NCBI RefSeq assembly: GCF_000346485.2
Contig: NZ_KQ976355.1
Location: 186,001-250,000 of the forward strand
Source of the DNA: Scytonema hofmannii PCC 7110
GTDB lineage: Bacteria; Cyanobacteriota; Cyanobacteriia; Cyanobacteriales; Nostocaceae
Direction: 5' to 3'
DNA length: 64,000 nucleotides
Shown here piece after piece: positions 27,348-35,797 of the stretch. The notes under the pieces are model-generated. The model worked only from the letters and a program-made list of their open reading frames with translations, did no database searches and was not told the DNA's origin. Numbering within the stretch: the first letter of the stretch is position 1; the number at the start of each line of letters is the position of its first letter. A program made the translations under genes and the position numbers.

Positions 27348-27440
27348 GGTGGAGAGTGTCTTCCAAAATAGCCCCAAACAGTCATGTCACTGGTATCAGG
27401 AAGGACTCGATTGGGGATGGGTAACCTCTGCTAATTAAGA
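27338..27440 (+). ncRNA. probable cobalamin riboswitch upstream of cbiM
   Basis: Pieces match the conserved order of AdoCbl riboswitches: a GAAGATGGTG...TCTTCC stem, AGCCCCAAACAGT, ATGTCACTGG (for GCCACTG), CAGGAAGG (for GGGAAGG) and GATGGGTAACCTCTGC resembling the B12 box. It ends about 160 bases before cbiM, a gene class often under B12 control. Several positions deviate from consensus, and the call rests on reading by eye. Confidence 0.45.
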
Positions 27441-27595
27441 AAGTTAGGAGAAAAATTTGGGTTTTTAATAAGTTGCAATTAAATACAGCTCGTACTCAAG
27501 GAAGCGATGGGAATTTGATGAGAGATGACGATCGTACTTGAGTTAAAATACCTGCTAATTTAAACTAACTCCCTTATAAACATCTGAAGGTAATC

Positions 27596-28363
27596 ATGGT
27601 GGCGAGAATTCTTCTCAAATCAAAACTGACATCGCTAATCTTAATAGCGGCTGTAAGCTTTTACCTAATCGTTGGTTTCACTCCACCTGCTTATGCCATG
27701 CACATAATGGAAGGTTACTTACCAGTGGGTTGGGCGGTTTTTTGGTGGGTAGTAGCATTACCGTTTTTTGTTTTGGGATTGCGATCGCTCACTCGCATCA
27801 CCCAAGCTAACCCTGAACTAAAATTACTTTTGGCTTTGGCAGGAGCTTTTACCTTTGTAATATCAGCGTTGAAATTGCCTTCGGTTACAGGCAGTTCTTC
27901 CCATCCCACAGGCACGGGATTAGGAGCAGTGCTATTTGGACCGTTAGCCATGTCGGTATTGGGTAGTCTAGTTCTCCTGTTTCAGTCGCTGTTGCTAGCT
28001 CATGGCGGTTTGACAACGCTGGGAGCCAATGTATTTTCGATGGCGATTGTAGGACCATTTGTTGCGTTTTGGATATATCGCTTGGTAATGCCAAGTGGTA
28101 AGCAAAGGTTAGCGATATTTCTAGCATCTGCTCTAGCAGATTTAATAACCTATATTGTTACTTCCGTACAACTGGCTTTGGCATTTCCTGCTACCATCGG
28201 TGGGTTTATGGGTTCCTTTCTTAAATTTGCAGGAATCTTTGCCGTAACGCAGGTTCCTTTAGCAATTAGTGAAGGATTGTTGACAGTACTGGTGTGGAAT
28301 TGGCTTTCTAGCTATGGTCGCCAAGAACTAGAAATGTTGCAGCTAATCAAGCCGGAAAACTGA
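27596..28363 (+). CDS. cbiM: cobalt ECF transporter component CbiM
   Basis: The 255-residue membrane protein has an N-terminal cleavable signal ([21 protein letters not shown]) that would expose MHIMEGYLP. In CbiM/NikM proteins the free Met-His N-terminus forms the metal site, so the processing fits function. Further hallmarks are [37 protein letters not shown] and SVQLALAFP. With CbiN it forms the substrate part of a cobalt importer. cbiQ and cbiO are not found downstream. A scrap of this gene lies at 394-495. Confidence 0.88.
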   Translation: MVARILLKSKLTSLILIAAVSFYLIVGFTPPAYAMHIMEGYLPVGWAVFWWVVALPFFVLGLRSLTRITQANPELKLLLALAGAFTFVISALKLPSVTGSSSHPTGTGLGAVLFGPLAMSVLGSLVLLFQSLLLAHGGLTTLGANVFSMAIVGPFVAFWIYRLVMPSGKQRLAIFLASALADLITYIVTSVQLALAFPATIGGFMGSFLKFAGIFAVTQVPLAISEGLLTVLVWNWLSSYGRQELEMLQLIKPEN

Positions 28364-28404
28364 GCCCACCAGTCCCAGGCTCAATATCTATTAACAATTG
28401 ACTT

Positions 28405-28710
28405 ATGACTAATCCAAAATGGAATAACTGGCTGTTAGTTTTAGCAGTGGTAGTATTGACAGTAGCACCGCTAGTGCTAATAAAAGGTGCAGAATTTGGC
28501 GGTGCAGATGGTCAAGCTGAAGAGGCAATCAAAGAGATACAGCCTCAATATAAACCTTGGTTTAATTCATTATTTGAGTTACCTAGTGGAGAAGTTGAAA
28601 GTCTCTTGTTTGCTGTGCAAGCAGGAGTGGGGGCTGGTGCGATCGGTTATGTCATTGGGTTGTACAAGGGGCGTTCCGAACAGCAGAATCATAATGAAAA
28701 TTTAGATTGA
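28405..28710 (+). CDS. cbiN: cobalt transport protein CbiN
   Basis: The 101-residue product has two helices (LLVLAVVVLTVAPLVLI and the C-terminal LLFAVQAGVGAGAIGYVIG) flanking a periplasmic loop with GADGQAEEAI and YKPWF, as in CbiN. It lies 41 bases after cbiM. CbiMN alone retains some Co uptake in characterised systems; the missing energising subunits may be encoded elsewhere. Confidence 0.85.
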   Translation: MTNPKWNNWLLVLAVVVLTVAPLVLIKGAEFGGADGQAEEAIKEIQPQYKPWFNSLFELPSGEVESLLFAVQAGVGAGAIGYVIGLYKGRSEQQNHNENLD

Positions 28711-28756
28711 TTCCCTGGCTTATACAAATCGCTTGCCTTCATTTCTTTCGATATGA

Positions 28757-28789
28757 TTTCATTATGATTTCATCTTAATCTTCTATAAT
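28757..28789 (+). promoter_or_regulatory. direct-repeat promoter (module 1)
   Basis: TTTCAT (28757-28762) and TTTCAT (28768-28773) at 11-bp spacing are followed after 10 bases by a perfect TATAAT (28784-28789). The repeats occupy the -35 position, as expected for activation by an OmpR-type regulator. Confidence 0.65.
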
Positions 28790-28795
28790 GGCTGG

Positions 28796-28875
28796 AGAAG
28801 GTTTAATAAGTTTACTCCTCAACTACCACACATCGTCAGGCTTCCTAGTTATACCACTATAAGCCTGATTTTTTT
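28796..28875 (+). ncRNA. candidate small RNA ended by intrinsic terminator (module 1)
   Basis: A strong TATAAT promoter lies at 28784 and no frame of note follows. A hairpin TCAGGCTT (28836-28843) with AAGCCTGA (28861-28868) and seven T (28869-28875) is a canonical terminator. The transcript would be about 80 nt. Related hairpins lie at 29013-29055, 29241-29283 and 51980-52023. Confidence 0.45.
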
Positions 28876-29012
28876 AAGGCATGAGTTGGCGATCGCAAAA
28901 CATTTTATATTGATTTTTAAATCAACTTATCAACAGCCACATTGACATTTCATATTGACGTTTTATATTAATACTTGGAAAGTAACTTCTCGATTTTCAC
29001 AAATACTAGTCT

Positions 29013-29055
29013 CAGGCTTTTTGGTTGTACTGCTATCAGGTAGAACAGGAAGCCT
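29013..29055 (+). repeat. leader hairpin copy (module 2)
   Basis: CAGGCTTTTTGGTTGTAC starts at 29013 and AAGCCT closes the stem at 29050-29055. A degenerate promoter-like stretch with a 13-bp direct repeat (TTGACATTTCATA and TTGACGTTTTATA) lies at 28943-28968. No gene separates modules 1, 2 and 3. Confidence 0.45.
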
Positions 29056-29165
29056 ATTTCCTTTAAACTGAAAAATCTAGTTCGAGCCTACTATTGATTT
29101 TTCAACAATCAATAATAAAATTTGATAAGAAACTTTTGTAAATTGTTACATAATAAATTAACAAT

Positions 29166-29198
29166 TTCATCAGAATTTCATTTTGATTCTGTAAATTA
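29166..29198 (+). promoter_or_regulatory. direct-repeat promoter (module 3) of the gene at 29321
   Basis: TTTCAT (29166-29171) and TTTCAT (29177-29182) are spaced 11 bp, then TAAATT (29193-29198) follows after 10 bases. The leader carries a hairpin region (29241-29283: CAGGCTCTTTGGTTG..., with inner GTACC/GGTAC stem and closing CAACCTG) before the ATG. Confidence 0.6.
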
Positions 29199-29320
29199 GT
29201 AATTAGAAACTCACACCTACAATTTGATTCATTTTTGTTTCAGGCTCTTTGGTTGTACCACTAGGGTACGACTGTCAACCTGATTTACTACCAAATACTC
29301 ACTGTTTGAGGATTTTGGCT

Positions 29321-29683
29321 ATGAAGGCACTTGTTATTCGCACTGCGTTCATCTTAACGATTCCCTTAGACATAGCTTTGTTTCAGGTATCTGTAAGTTC
29401 TTTTGCATACGCAAAAGATGTCAATCAGTCAAATACATCAGCTTGTGAATCCATTCCTCCAGCAAGACCTACTGGCGGAGCTAGTTCAACAAGACTCCAA
29501 ACCATGCAGCAATGCTATAAAAGATTTCAGCAATCCACTCCTACAGGAGCTACCAATCAGACTACTATAGGAATACCCCGTCAGGTGGATGGGTCAAAAA
29601 CAGGAGACTGTGTAATTCCGCCAGCAAGACCTGCAGGCGGAGCTATTATGGAGAGACTCCAAGCTTTGCAAAGGTGCAATTAG
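29321..29683 (+). CDS. small secreted protein with two Cys-IPPARP repeats
   Basis: I chose ATG 29321; the upstream in-frame start lies inside the leader hairpin. The 120-residue product has a signal peptide (AFILTIPLDIALFQVSVSSFAYA) and two copies of a unit, C-x2-IPPARP-x-GGA-x4-RLQ-x2-Q-x-C, separated by about 40 Gln/Thr-rich residues. Each unit has two Cys that could pair or bind metal. I do not recognise the family. Expression is probably controlled by the direct-repeat promoter, as for its neighbours. Confidence 0.6.
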   Translation: MKALVIRTAFILTIPLDIALFQVSVSSFAYAKDVNQSNTSACESIPPARPTGGASSTRLQTMQQCYKRFQQSTPTGATNQTTIGIPRQVDGSKTGDCVIPPARPAGGAIMERLQALQRCN

Positions 29684-29723
29684 GAGTTTGTCCTCCAGTT
29701 ATTCACTAGTTATTCAATGTTCA

Positions 29724-31112
29724 TTAACTTATTTGAATGTTTGATAACGGAGTAACTATTAAGGGCAATTGAACGATGAAGGTGCTACCTTTTCCAAGTT
29801 CGCTTTGCACATGGAGGCTACCGCCATGAGTCTGAACAATTGCGTGAGCGATCGCAAGTCCCAATCCGGCTCCACCCGTGCTGCGTGAGCGATCGCTATT
29901 TACGCGGTAAAAGCGATTAAAAATCGCTTGTTGCTCACTGGATGCAATTCCAATGCCTGTATCTTGCACTTCAATCACAGCATGACCATTGCTGCGCTTA
30001 AGGATGACATTTACATAACCGCCACCGGGAGTGTATTGAATGGCATTAGCAATTAAATTAGAAAGCAGACGTAAAAGTTGGTCTTCATCCCCCATCACAC
30101 ATAATGGCTGATGGTAGAGCATAGAAGATGTTAGTGTCAAAGAAGCTGCACTTGCTAACGCGGAAAACTCTTCTGTAAGGTCATTAATTAAAACGTTAAG
30201 ACAGCAAGGTAGCAATTCTATCGTCAGCGTTTGCTGATCTAACCGAGAGAGTAGCAGTAGATCCTGAACTAGTTCAGCAAGTCGGTAACTCTGACGTTTA
30301 ATAGATGTTAGGGTATCTCGCGCTTCTTGCTCGGATAGATACTCCAGATCGAGTACAGTTTCTACTGTTGCATTAATCGCTGCTAGAGGAGTACGCAACT
30401 CATGGGAAGCATCAGAAGTAAACTGTTGCATTTGTTTGTATGAAGAGTCAAGTGGTCGCATCGCCAAAAGAGCCAGCCACCAACTAGAACCGCCAACGAG
30501 GAGTACCGTAATTGGCAATCCCAACGCCAAAACAAATTTTAAAGCAGCGAGACGATTATCAAGCTCTTTAAGACTGCGCCCTACCTGCATATAACCCCAA
30601 AGCTGATTATCTTGAGTGTGAAGCGGTAGAGACTTTTGATTGTAACGATTGCCTTGCGAGTCTTGGACTGTTTGCCAAACTTGTGTTTTTACAGTTGATG
30701 GCAGTTCATGAGGCTGAAAACCTGCGACAGCAATCAACCTTTCGGAAGCATCGACAAAACGGATGTAATATTGCTGATTTTTGTAAACAGGACTAAAAAT
30801 ACTGTGTTCAGCAGGTATGTGTTGGCTTTGCTCAAAGGTTATTTCAGTAGGGCAACTAGACTCAACTAGACAAATATTGGGTAAAACCTGCTGGAACACT
30901 AGCTCCGGGCGACCAGGTTTTTTCAGAGTCGGTTCAATGACATCATGCAGTGTGCTTGTTACAGACTCTAGTTCTTGGTTAACAGAAACTGAGTATGCGT
31001 CAATGATGACCTCATAAACAACAAAACCGCATAGGGACAAAATTAGACCCATAACCACTGCATACCAAAAAGCCAGTCGCCAGCGAGTCTGACGAAATAG
31101 TCTAATCTGCAT
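29724..31112 (-). CDS. sensor histidine kinase of two-component system
   Basis: The 462-residue kinase has TM1 (WYAVVMGLILSLCGFVVYEVI), a periplasmic sensor part of about 160 residues containing a Cys pair (ICLVESSCP), TM2 (VLALGLPITVLLVGGSSWW), HisKA with SDASHELRTPLAAI (His237), and the HATPase boxes NLIANAIQYTPGGG, DTGIGI and GGAGLGLAIA. It resembles cyanobacterial metal or redox kinases of the NrsS/RppB and CopS kind; the Cys pair could be the sensing element. Its start overlaps the regulator's end by 11 bases, so both come from one message. Confidence 0.85.
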   Translation of the reverse strand: MQIRLFRQTRWRLAFWYAVVMGLILSLCGFVVYEVIIDAYSVSVNQELESVTSTLHDVIEPTLKKPGRPELVFQQVLPNICLVESSCPTEITFEQSQHIPAEHSIFSPVYKNQQYYIRFVDASERLIAVAGFQPHELPSTVKTQVWQTVQDSQGNRYNQKSLPLHTQDNQLWGYMQVGRSLKELDNRLAALKFVLALGLPITVLLVGGSSWWLALLAMRPLDSSYKQMQQFTSDASHELRTPLAAINATVETVLDLEYLSEQEARDTLTSIKRQSYRLAELVQDLLLLSRLDQQTLTIELLPCCLNVLINDLTEEFSALASAASLTLTSSMLYHQPLCVMGDEDQLLRLLSNLIANAIQYTPGGGYVNVILKRSNGHAVIEVQDTGIGIASSEQQAIFNRFYRVNSDRSRSTGGAGLGLAIAHAIVQTHGGSLHVQSELGKGSTFIVQLPLIVTPLSNIQIS

Positions 31113-31803
31113 TGCTAGAATTGAGACGATAGCCCATACTTGGGACGGTTTCGATTAAACCATCACAACCATGTTCTGACAATTTGCGTCGTAAAAGTCG
31201 GATTTGCGCTGCTACCACATTACTGATACGTTCTGCATTCAAAGCATAAAGATGGTTCAAAATTTGCTCGCGGCTAACAACTTGATTGGGACGTTTCATA
31301 AAGTATTCCAGCAGATGGAATTCCTTCTTTGTTAGAGAAACGACCTGCTGATTACCATTAGGCTGTTGACAACAAACTGTACAACTACCGTAATCTAAAA
31401 TAAGACTACCAACTTGAAGTTGCTGAGGTTGGAAGGAAGGTGATCGCCTGTGCAAAGCCCGCAACCGCGCTAGTAGCTCCGCCATACCAAACGGCTTCAC
31501 CAGATAGTCATCCGCCCCTGCATCCAGTCCAGCTACCTTATCTTCCATACTATCTTTAGCCGTTAGCATTAGCACTGGTAAAGAGTAGCCGCGAACTCGT
31601 AATCTATGCAGCAGTTCTAAACCTGATATTCCTGGCAATAACCAATCAAAGATTGCTAGCGTATAATTTTTCCAATGGTTTTCTAGACAACTCCAAGCTT
31701 CATTCCCATTTAGAACCCAGTCAACAATATATCTTTCTTGACTCAGTTTGCGCTTAATCGACGCGCCAAGGTCTGGCTCATCTTCAACTAGCAGAACTTT
31801 CAT
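31102..31803 (-). CDS. OmpR-family response regulator
   Basis: The 233-residue regulator has an intact receiver (VEDEPDLG acidic pocket, phospho-Asp in IFDWLLPG, Thr in MLTAKDS, Lys in YLVKPFG) and a winged-helix DNA-binding domain ending ETVPSMGYRLN. It pairs with the kinase at 29724. OmpR-type proteins bind tandem sites 10-11 bp apart, so it is the best local candidate for the TTTCAT-N5-TTTCAT repeats. It is closely similar to the damaged regulator at 56634. It resembles NrsR/RppA and CopR; the signal is unknown. Confidence 0.86.
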   Translation of the reverse strand: MKVLLVEDEPDLGASIKRKLSQERYIVDWVLNGNEAWSCLENHWKNYTLAIFDWLLPGISGLELLHRLRVRGYSLPVLMLTAKDSMEDKVAGLDAGADDYLVKPFGMAELLARLRALHRRSPSFQPQQLQVGSLILDYGSCTVCCQQPNGNQQVVSLTKKEFHLLEYFMKRPNQVVSREQILNHLYALNAERISNVVAAQIRLLRRKLSEHGCDGLIETVPSMGYRLNSSNAD

Positions 31804-32049
31804 AAAAGCAACTGCACTTCTTTAATTTATTTATCAATAATCATGCGGTTAAGCTACACCAATTGGTAGCTCTGCATTAATACCAATGAGTATAGCAGAA
31901 ATTTGGTAGAGATTTTTACAATGACTTCCTGCTATTTTTTCCGGTACTTATGTCAATTTCGTAAAGTCACTCAATTAACTCTCTATTTATCACTTGAAAA
32001 TTCATTGATTAAATCCTAATAATCAGTATTTGCCATCTACACTTGTGGG

Positions 32050-32535
32050 TTAGTAATGACGAAACCGAGCTACACCTATGGGAATTTCTGTATCACTGCC
32101 AACAACTTTAGCCCAAAAGTGGTAGACAAGACCATTCCCACCAGTTCGTCGTTGTATACTGTTGAGGTCAATATGAAACTTAGTGTTAGGAGCGACTGGT
32201 TCAGGGAAAGCTAGTATAATCGTTCTACCATTAACAGAAGCATTAGTGTTAATTTTTTGCTCGTTCTCATCCTCAACACCGATCTTCTTGATGTCATTAC
32301 TTACAGTTACAGTGGATGGAACCTTAATAATGAGTTGGTTAAGAGCCTTGCTATTCTGGGGAACGTGTAACCGGAAAGTATGCCTAACAGTTCGCCAGCG
32401 AGTAGGAGGAAATTGGACGTTTCCATGAACATGGGTAACTGTACTATCATCTAAATTGGCACTTGCAGAATCAGCAGGAATTAAGACTGCGGTAGCTAGA
32501 GCAAATGCAGCAGCATAAATTAAGATTTTTTTCAT
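32050..32535 (-). CDS. DUF2808-type secreted protein
   Basis: The 161-residue product has a signal peptide (ILIYAAAFALATAVLIPADS) and a beta-rich domain shared with three other genes here: VQFPPTRW, HTFRLHVP, LIIKVPSTVTVSNDIK, INTNASVNGRTIILAFPEPV and a C-terminal EIPIGVARF. It matches the cyanobacterial DUF2808 family of exported proteins of unknown function. A direct-repeat promoter lies upstream at 32623-32639 (minus strand). Confidence 0.75.
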   Translation of the reverse strand: MKKILIYAAAFALATAVLIPADSASANLDDSTVTHVHGNVQFPPTRWRTVRHTFRLHVPQNSKALNQLIIKVPSTVTVSNDIKKIGVEDENEQKINTNASVNGRTIILAFPEPVAPNTKFHIDLNSIQRRTGGNGLVYHFWAKVVGSDTEIPIGVARFRHY

Positions 32536-32622
32536 TTGACGCCTCTAAATAATGAAGTAGGTCAATCATGAGAATCTTATATAGACAAATGACACCGTTA
32601 CTCAATAGCTTGACATAGTGAA

Positions 32623-32639
32623 ATGAAATTTGGATGAAA
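32623..32639 (-). promoter_or_regulatory. direct-repeat site upstream of DUF2808 gene
   Basis: On the minus strand two TTTCAT hexamers (32634-32639 and 32623-32628) are spaced 11 bp; a CAAGCT hexamer follows after 10 bases, the same hexamer as in the site at 49489. Confidence 0.55.
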
Positions 32640-32718
32640 TTTTAGCCTGTTAAAGGGATTTTTTAGAGAATTAGGTATAATTGCTCAAATATCAGCAATT
32701 GTCATGAACATCTATTAA

Positions 32719-33195
32719 TTAAAATTTGGGAAATTGAGCTACACCTACCGGAATTTCTTCGTCACTGCCAACGACTTTAGCTGAGAGTCTGTAAACGGAA
32801 GCAGGACCTTGAGTTGGTTGTTTAACTTTGTTAAGTTCAATTAATAGCTTGGTATTAGAAATCACTTTTTCAGGAAAACCTATTATGATTCTTCTACCAT
32901 TTACAGAAATATTAATGTTGATTGTTTGACCCTTCTCATTCAAGACATCAATATCATTACTTACAGCTACAGTAGGTGGGGTATCAATAATTAGCTGGTC
33001 AAGAGCGTTGTTATTTCGAGGAACGTGTACTCGAAAAACGTGTTTAACAAGCCGCCAACTGCTAGAGGGAAATTCTACATTATTATCAACATTGGGCACT
33101 CTACTATTATCTGTTGCGGCAGTTGCAGAGCAGTCAAAAATTGAAGCTGCGGTAACTAAAGCGAATGCAGCAGTGGATATCAGAATTTTCTTCAT
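32719..33195 (-). CDS. DUF2808-type secreted protein
   Basis: I chose ATG 33195, where the signal peptide begins (KKILISTAAFALVTAASIF); an in-frame ATG lies at 33225. The domain is close to that of 32050-32535 (HVFRVHVPRNN, LIIDTPPTVAVSNDID, INISVNGRRIIIGFPEKV, EIPVGVAQF). It forms a tandem pair with that gene, each with its own direct-repeat promoter. The function is unknown. Confidence 0.75.
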   Translation of the reverse strand: MKKILISTAAFALVTAASIFDCSATAATDNSRVPNVDNNVEFPSSSWRLVKHVFRVHVPRNNNALDQLIIDTPPTVAVSNDIDVLNEKGQTININISVNGRRIIIGFPEKVISNTKLLIELNKVKQPTQGPASVYRLSAKVVGSDEEIPVGVAQFPKF

Positions 33196-33285
33196 CTTAA
33201 CTGTTAAAACGATAAAGGATGACAACCATATTGCAGATTCACCCTTGGTGCATAAACCTTTCCTTAACTAGGATGACAGGTCACT

Positions 33286-33302
33286 ATGAAATTAAGATGA
33301 AA
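33286..33302 (-). promoter_or_regulatory. direct-repeat site upstream of DUF2808 gene
   Basis: Two TTTCAT hexamers on the minus strand (33297-33302, 33286-33291), 11 bp apart, are followed by CATCCT after 10 bases. The surrounding 60 bases match those at 46000-46050 and 52185-52250. Confidence 0.6.
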
Positions 33303-33479
33303 TTTTGAATGTTTAATAAAAATTATTAAATGAGTTACACTAGATAGCTAGAGTTCAATAAACATACAAATAAGATTTTTGTTTTCAACGGAGCAACATG
33401 GCTGAAGACCGATTTTAAAATCACCTTTCAGATGAAACTGCTAACGGTTACTTCAGCTTAACTCATGCTCTAACGCTTA

Positions 33480-34721
33480 TCAAAAGCGCACTGCAAAGCC
33501 CACAAAGGGATTAAAATCGTCAGATGCTTGCGTTAACCCAATATTGACACCTGCATCTAGCTGTAAATTTTCAGCTATGAGGTATGTTATACCAGTATCA
33601 AACGTGGCAACTAATTCTGACCCAGCCTCAGTAGTAATGTCAGTGAATAACTCAAAAAAAGTCCCCAGTTTTTCTGTGACTGAGTAGCCCACAATAACGC
33701 TATTGACAAATCCCACATTGTATCCAGAAGAAGCGTTATTTTTATTTAAGGCGAAACTAGTTTGCACTCCAAGGTTCCACTGTTCAGATAACTGTAGTGC
33801 AAAGGGGAAAGTGACGCCACCCTCAATTGCATTATTACCCAAATTATCTTGACTGGTAGGAAATTTGACTGAAGTTACCATACCAAATGCAGTTTTACCA
33901 CCTTCATTGCCCCAAAAGTTGATCCTTAAGCCAACAGTAGTGTCTCCATAGCCAGATTGTTCCTCTTCGGTACCATCTTGGAATTTAGTACGCACGTTAT
34001 TGTACGTTTGCAACTGAATTTGAAAATCGACGTTATTGAGCAAACCGACTCTAATATTGGGAATGAAAATTTGGAAGGCTTTGGTATCTATGCCATCTGA
34101 ATTATTGACATCCCTGGTATAGGTTACAAAATCCGCCTCTAATTGAAAATGTCCAGAATCAACGGTGAAGGGAGTATCGGTTTTGCTGGGACGACCAGAA
34201 TTGAATGACCGCAGCAGTTCTTTAGGAGTGGGATTGAAAAGGTTATACTGACTTTTGTCTGGAGGAGGAGAATTCTCCGAGCGATTGGGTTGTGAAGGAT
34301 TTTCTGGTTGGTTGGGTTGTTGAGTAACAGCCTCTGATACCTCATTTGTGGCTGTAAAGTAGGACAAGTTGTTCTGGTCTTGAGCAGATACAGAAGTCGT
34401 ATCAAACTGTAGGTCACTAGCTTTTAAGCTGTACGGTAACTGCGTAAGATTGGGCTGTTCAGTAACTACCTGTGACTGTGCTAGCAAATTTAATGGTTTG
34501 GTTACAGAAGTTAATTGAGGTAAGGTATTGGGATCGGCAGTATGTCGAGAAATTAATCCTTTTGAACTGATGGTAGTGGGTTGGTTTGCGATCGCAATTG
34601 TAAGACCTGAAGCCGTTTCAACAGCGAAAACTTTAAATGTTATGGCGCTATGAGCAAGTGCCATAATAGCAGTCAAGTAGACTGAGCCCATCCGAAGATT
34701 TTTCGAGATAATTTTTGCCAT
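33480..34721 (-). CDS. outer-membrane beta-barrel protein (phenol-degradation MetA-like)
   Basis: ATG 34721 gives 413 residues with a basic start and hydrophobic export signal (VYLTAIMALAHSAITFKVFA). A Gln/Asn/Pro-rich low-complexity linker of about 130 residues follows, then a C-terminal barrel domain of about 240 residues (FTVDSGHFQLEADFV, NIRVGLLNNVDFQIQLQ, GYGDTTVGLRINFWG, TAFGMVTSVKFPT) ending in the typical aromatic VGFAVRF. It fits the Phenol_MetA_deg-like outer-membrane family and may form a channel. Its place near czc genes suggests an export role; unproven. Confidence 0.65.
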   Translation of the reverse strand: MAKIISKNLRMGSVYLTAIMALAHSAITFKVFAVETASGLTIAIANQPTTISSKGLISRHTADPNTLPQLTSVTKPLNLLAQSQVVTEQPNLTQLPYSLKASDLQFDTTSVSAQDQNNLSYFTATNEVSEAVTQQPNQPENPSQPNRSENSPPPDKSQYNLFNPTPKELLRSFNSGRPSKTDTPFTVDSGHFQLEADFVTYTRDVNNSDGIDTKAFQIFIPNIRVGLLNNVDFQIQLQTYNNVRTKFQDGTEEEQSGYGDTTVGLRINFWGNEGGKTAFGMVTSVKFPTSQDNLGNNAIEGGVTFPFALQLSEQWNLGVQTSFALNKNNASSGYNVGFVNSVIVGYSVTEKLGTFFELFTDITTEAGSELVATFDTGITYLIAENLQLDAGVNIGLTQASDDFNPFVGFAVRF

Positions 34722-34749
34722 TACTTGCTTTTGCAGTATTTGGCAAATA

Positions 34750-34769
34750 TATATCATGAAACTGATATA
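34750..34769 (-). promoter_or_regulatory. palindrome upstream of outer-membrane protein gene
   Basis: TATATCA (34750-34756), TGAAAC, TGATATA (34763-34769) is a perfect inverted repeat 28 bases before the ATG at 34721. Its half sites match the CmtR-type palindromes of the left part. In AT-rich DNA this could be chance. Confidence 0.35.
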
Positions 34770-34770
34770 G

Positions 34771-35757
34771 CTAACTAACAATATACTCCCGTAGATTTGC
34801 TTGACGACACCGGAGATAACTGAGTGCTTGTCGCTCTACATAACGAACTCTCCTCCAGCTAAGATTGAGCTGTTTAGCCACCTGCGCCTGTGTAAGTTCA
34901 TAACCATCCTTCAAGCCGTAGCGTAGAGTTAGGACTTGTTGCTGCTGGGGAGTTAGTTCTGTCAGTGAGGTATGGATATCTTGACACAGGAAATCTTGAG
35001 TTATGTAGGTTTCAGGTGACGTTTCTTGAGCTTCTGTTAAAAAGTTTTGCAATTCGGTGTCCTCGTTATCGCCCACTTGTTTGTCTAGCGAGACAGGTTG
35101 ACAATTCATCATCAGAAGTTCGCGGATTTGGGCTGGGTTTAATTCCATCTGTTGTGCAATTTCAGCCACACTGGGACTGCGCCCCAATTTCTGGGATAGT
35201 TGTCTTTGCACTTTCTTAAGTTTGTTCAACTTTTCGCCGACATGAATTGGAAGTCGAATGGCTCGTCCTTGCTGAGAAATTGCCCGCGTAATTGCTTGAC
35301 GAATCCACCAATAGGCATAGCTCGAGAACTTGTAGCCGCGTGTTGGGTCAAACTTCTCTACACCGCGCTCTAAACCTAGTGTTCCCTCCTGAATCAGATC
35401 CATAAACTCTAAATTTCGCTTCTGATATCTTTTAGCAATGGAAACCACTAAGCGCAGATTCGCTTCTATCATTTTTTGCTTTGCCCATGCGCCACACTGA
35501 AAAATTTCCTTCAATTGGGCTTCAATTAGCTGAACGTACTCAGCTAACTCTTTTTGGGTTGGTTCATAGTTCAGTTGTCTCTTCAGGGCTTCCTTCTTCT
35601 TCTGCAACGCTATCATCTGTTGTACCTGCTTGCCGTAAAAAATCTCTTCGTCATGGGTTAACAATGGTATACGACCAATTTCTTGCAGATAACTCCGAAC
35701 TATATCTGTCGTGAATTTAGCATTTGGAGTCTTTGTTCTGGTGTTAGATGCTGACAT
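34771..35757 (-). CDS. group 2 sigma-70 family sigma factor
   Basis: ATG 35757 gives 328 residues without region 1.1. Seen in order: region 1.2 ([21 protein letters not shown]), region 2 with [15 protein letters not shown] and [19 protein letters not shown], the -10-recognition [15 protein letters not shown], region 3 ([14 protein letters not shown]) and region 4.2 ending [18 protein letters not shown]. It is an alternative group 2 sigma of the cyanobacterial SigB-SigE kind. It lies between pcxA and the outer-membrane gene on the same strand. Confidence 0.85.
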   Translation of the reverse strand: MSASNTRTKTPNAKFTTDIVRSYLQEIGRIPLLTHDEEIFYGKQVQQMIALQKKKEALKRQLNYEPTQKELAEYVQLIEAQLKEIFQCGAWAKQKMIEANLRLVVSIAKRYQKRNLEFMDLIQEGTLGLERGVEKFDPTRGYKFSSYAYWWIRQAITRAISQQGRAIRLPIHVGEKLNKLKKVQRQLSQKLGRSPSVAEIAQQMELNPAQIRELLMMNCQPVSLDKQVGDNEDTELQNFLTEAQETSPETYITQDFLCQDIHTSLTELTPQQQQVLTLRYGLKDGYELTQAQVAKQLNLSWRRVRYVERQALSYLRCRQANLREYIVS

Positions 35758-35797
35758 GGTTGTAGTATTTATTGTGTCAAAAATTCGGACAGAAAAA

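Noticed and set aside
27232-27438. 68-codon frame before cbiM
   Set aside because: It overlaps the hairpin, the direct repeat and the probable riboswitch; the sequence is better explained as a structured leader.
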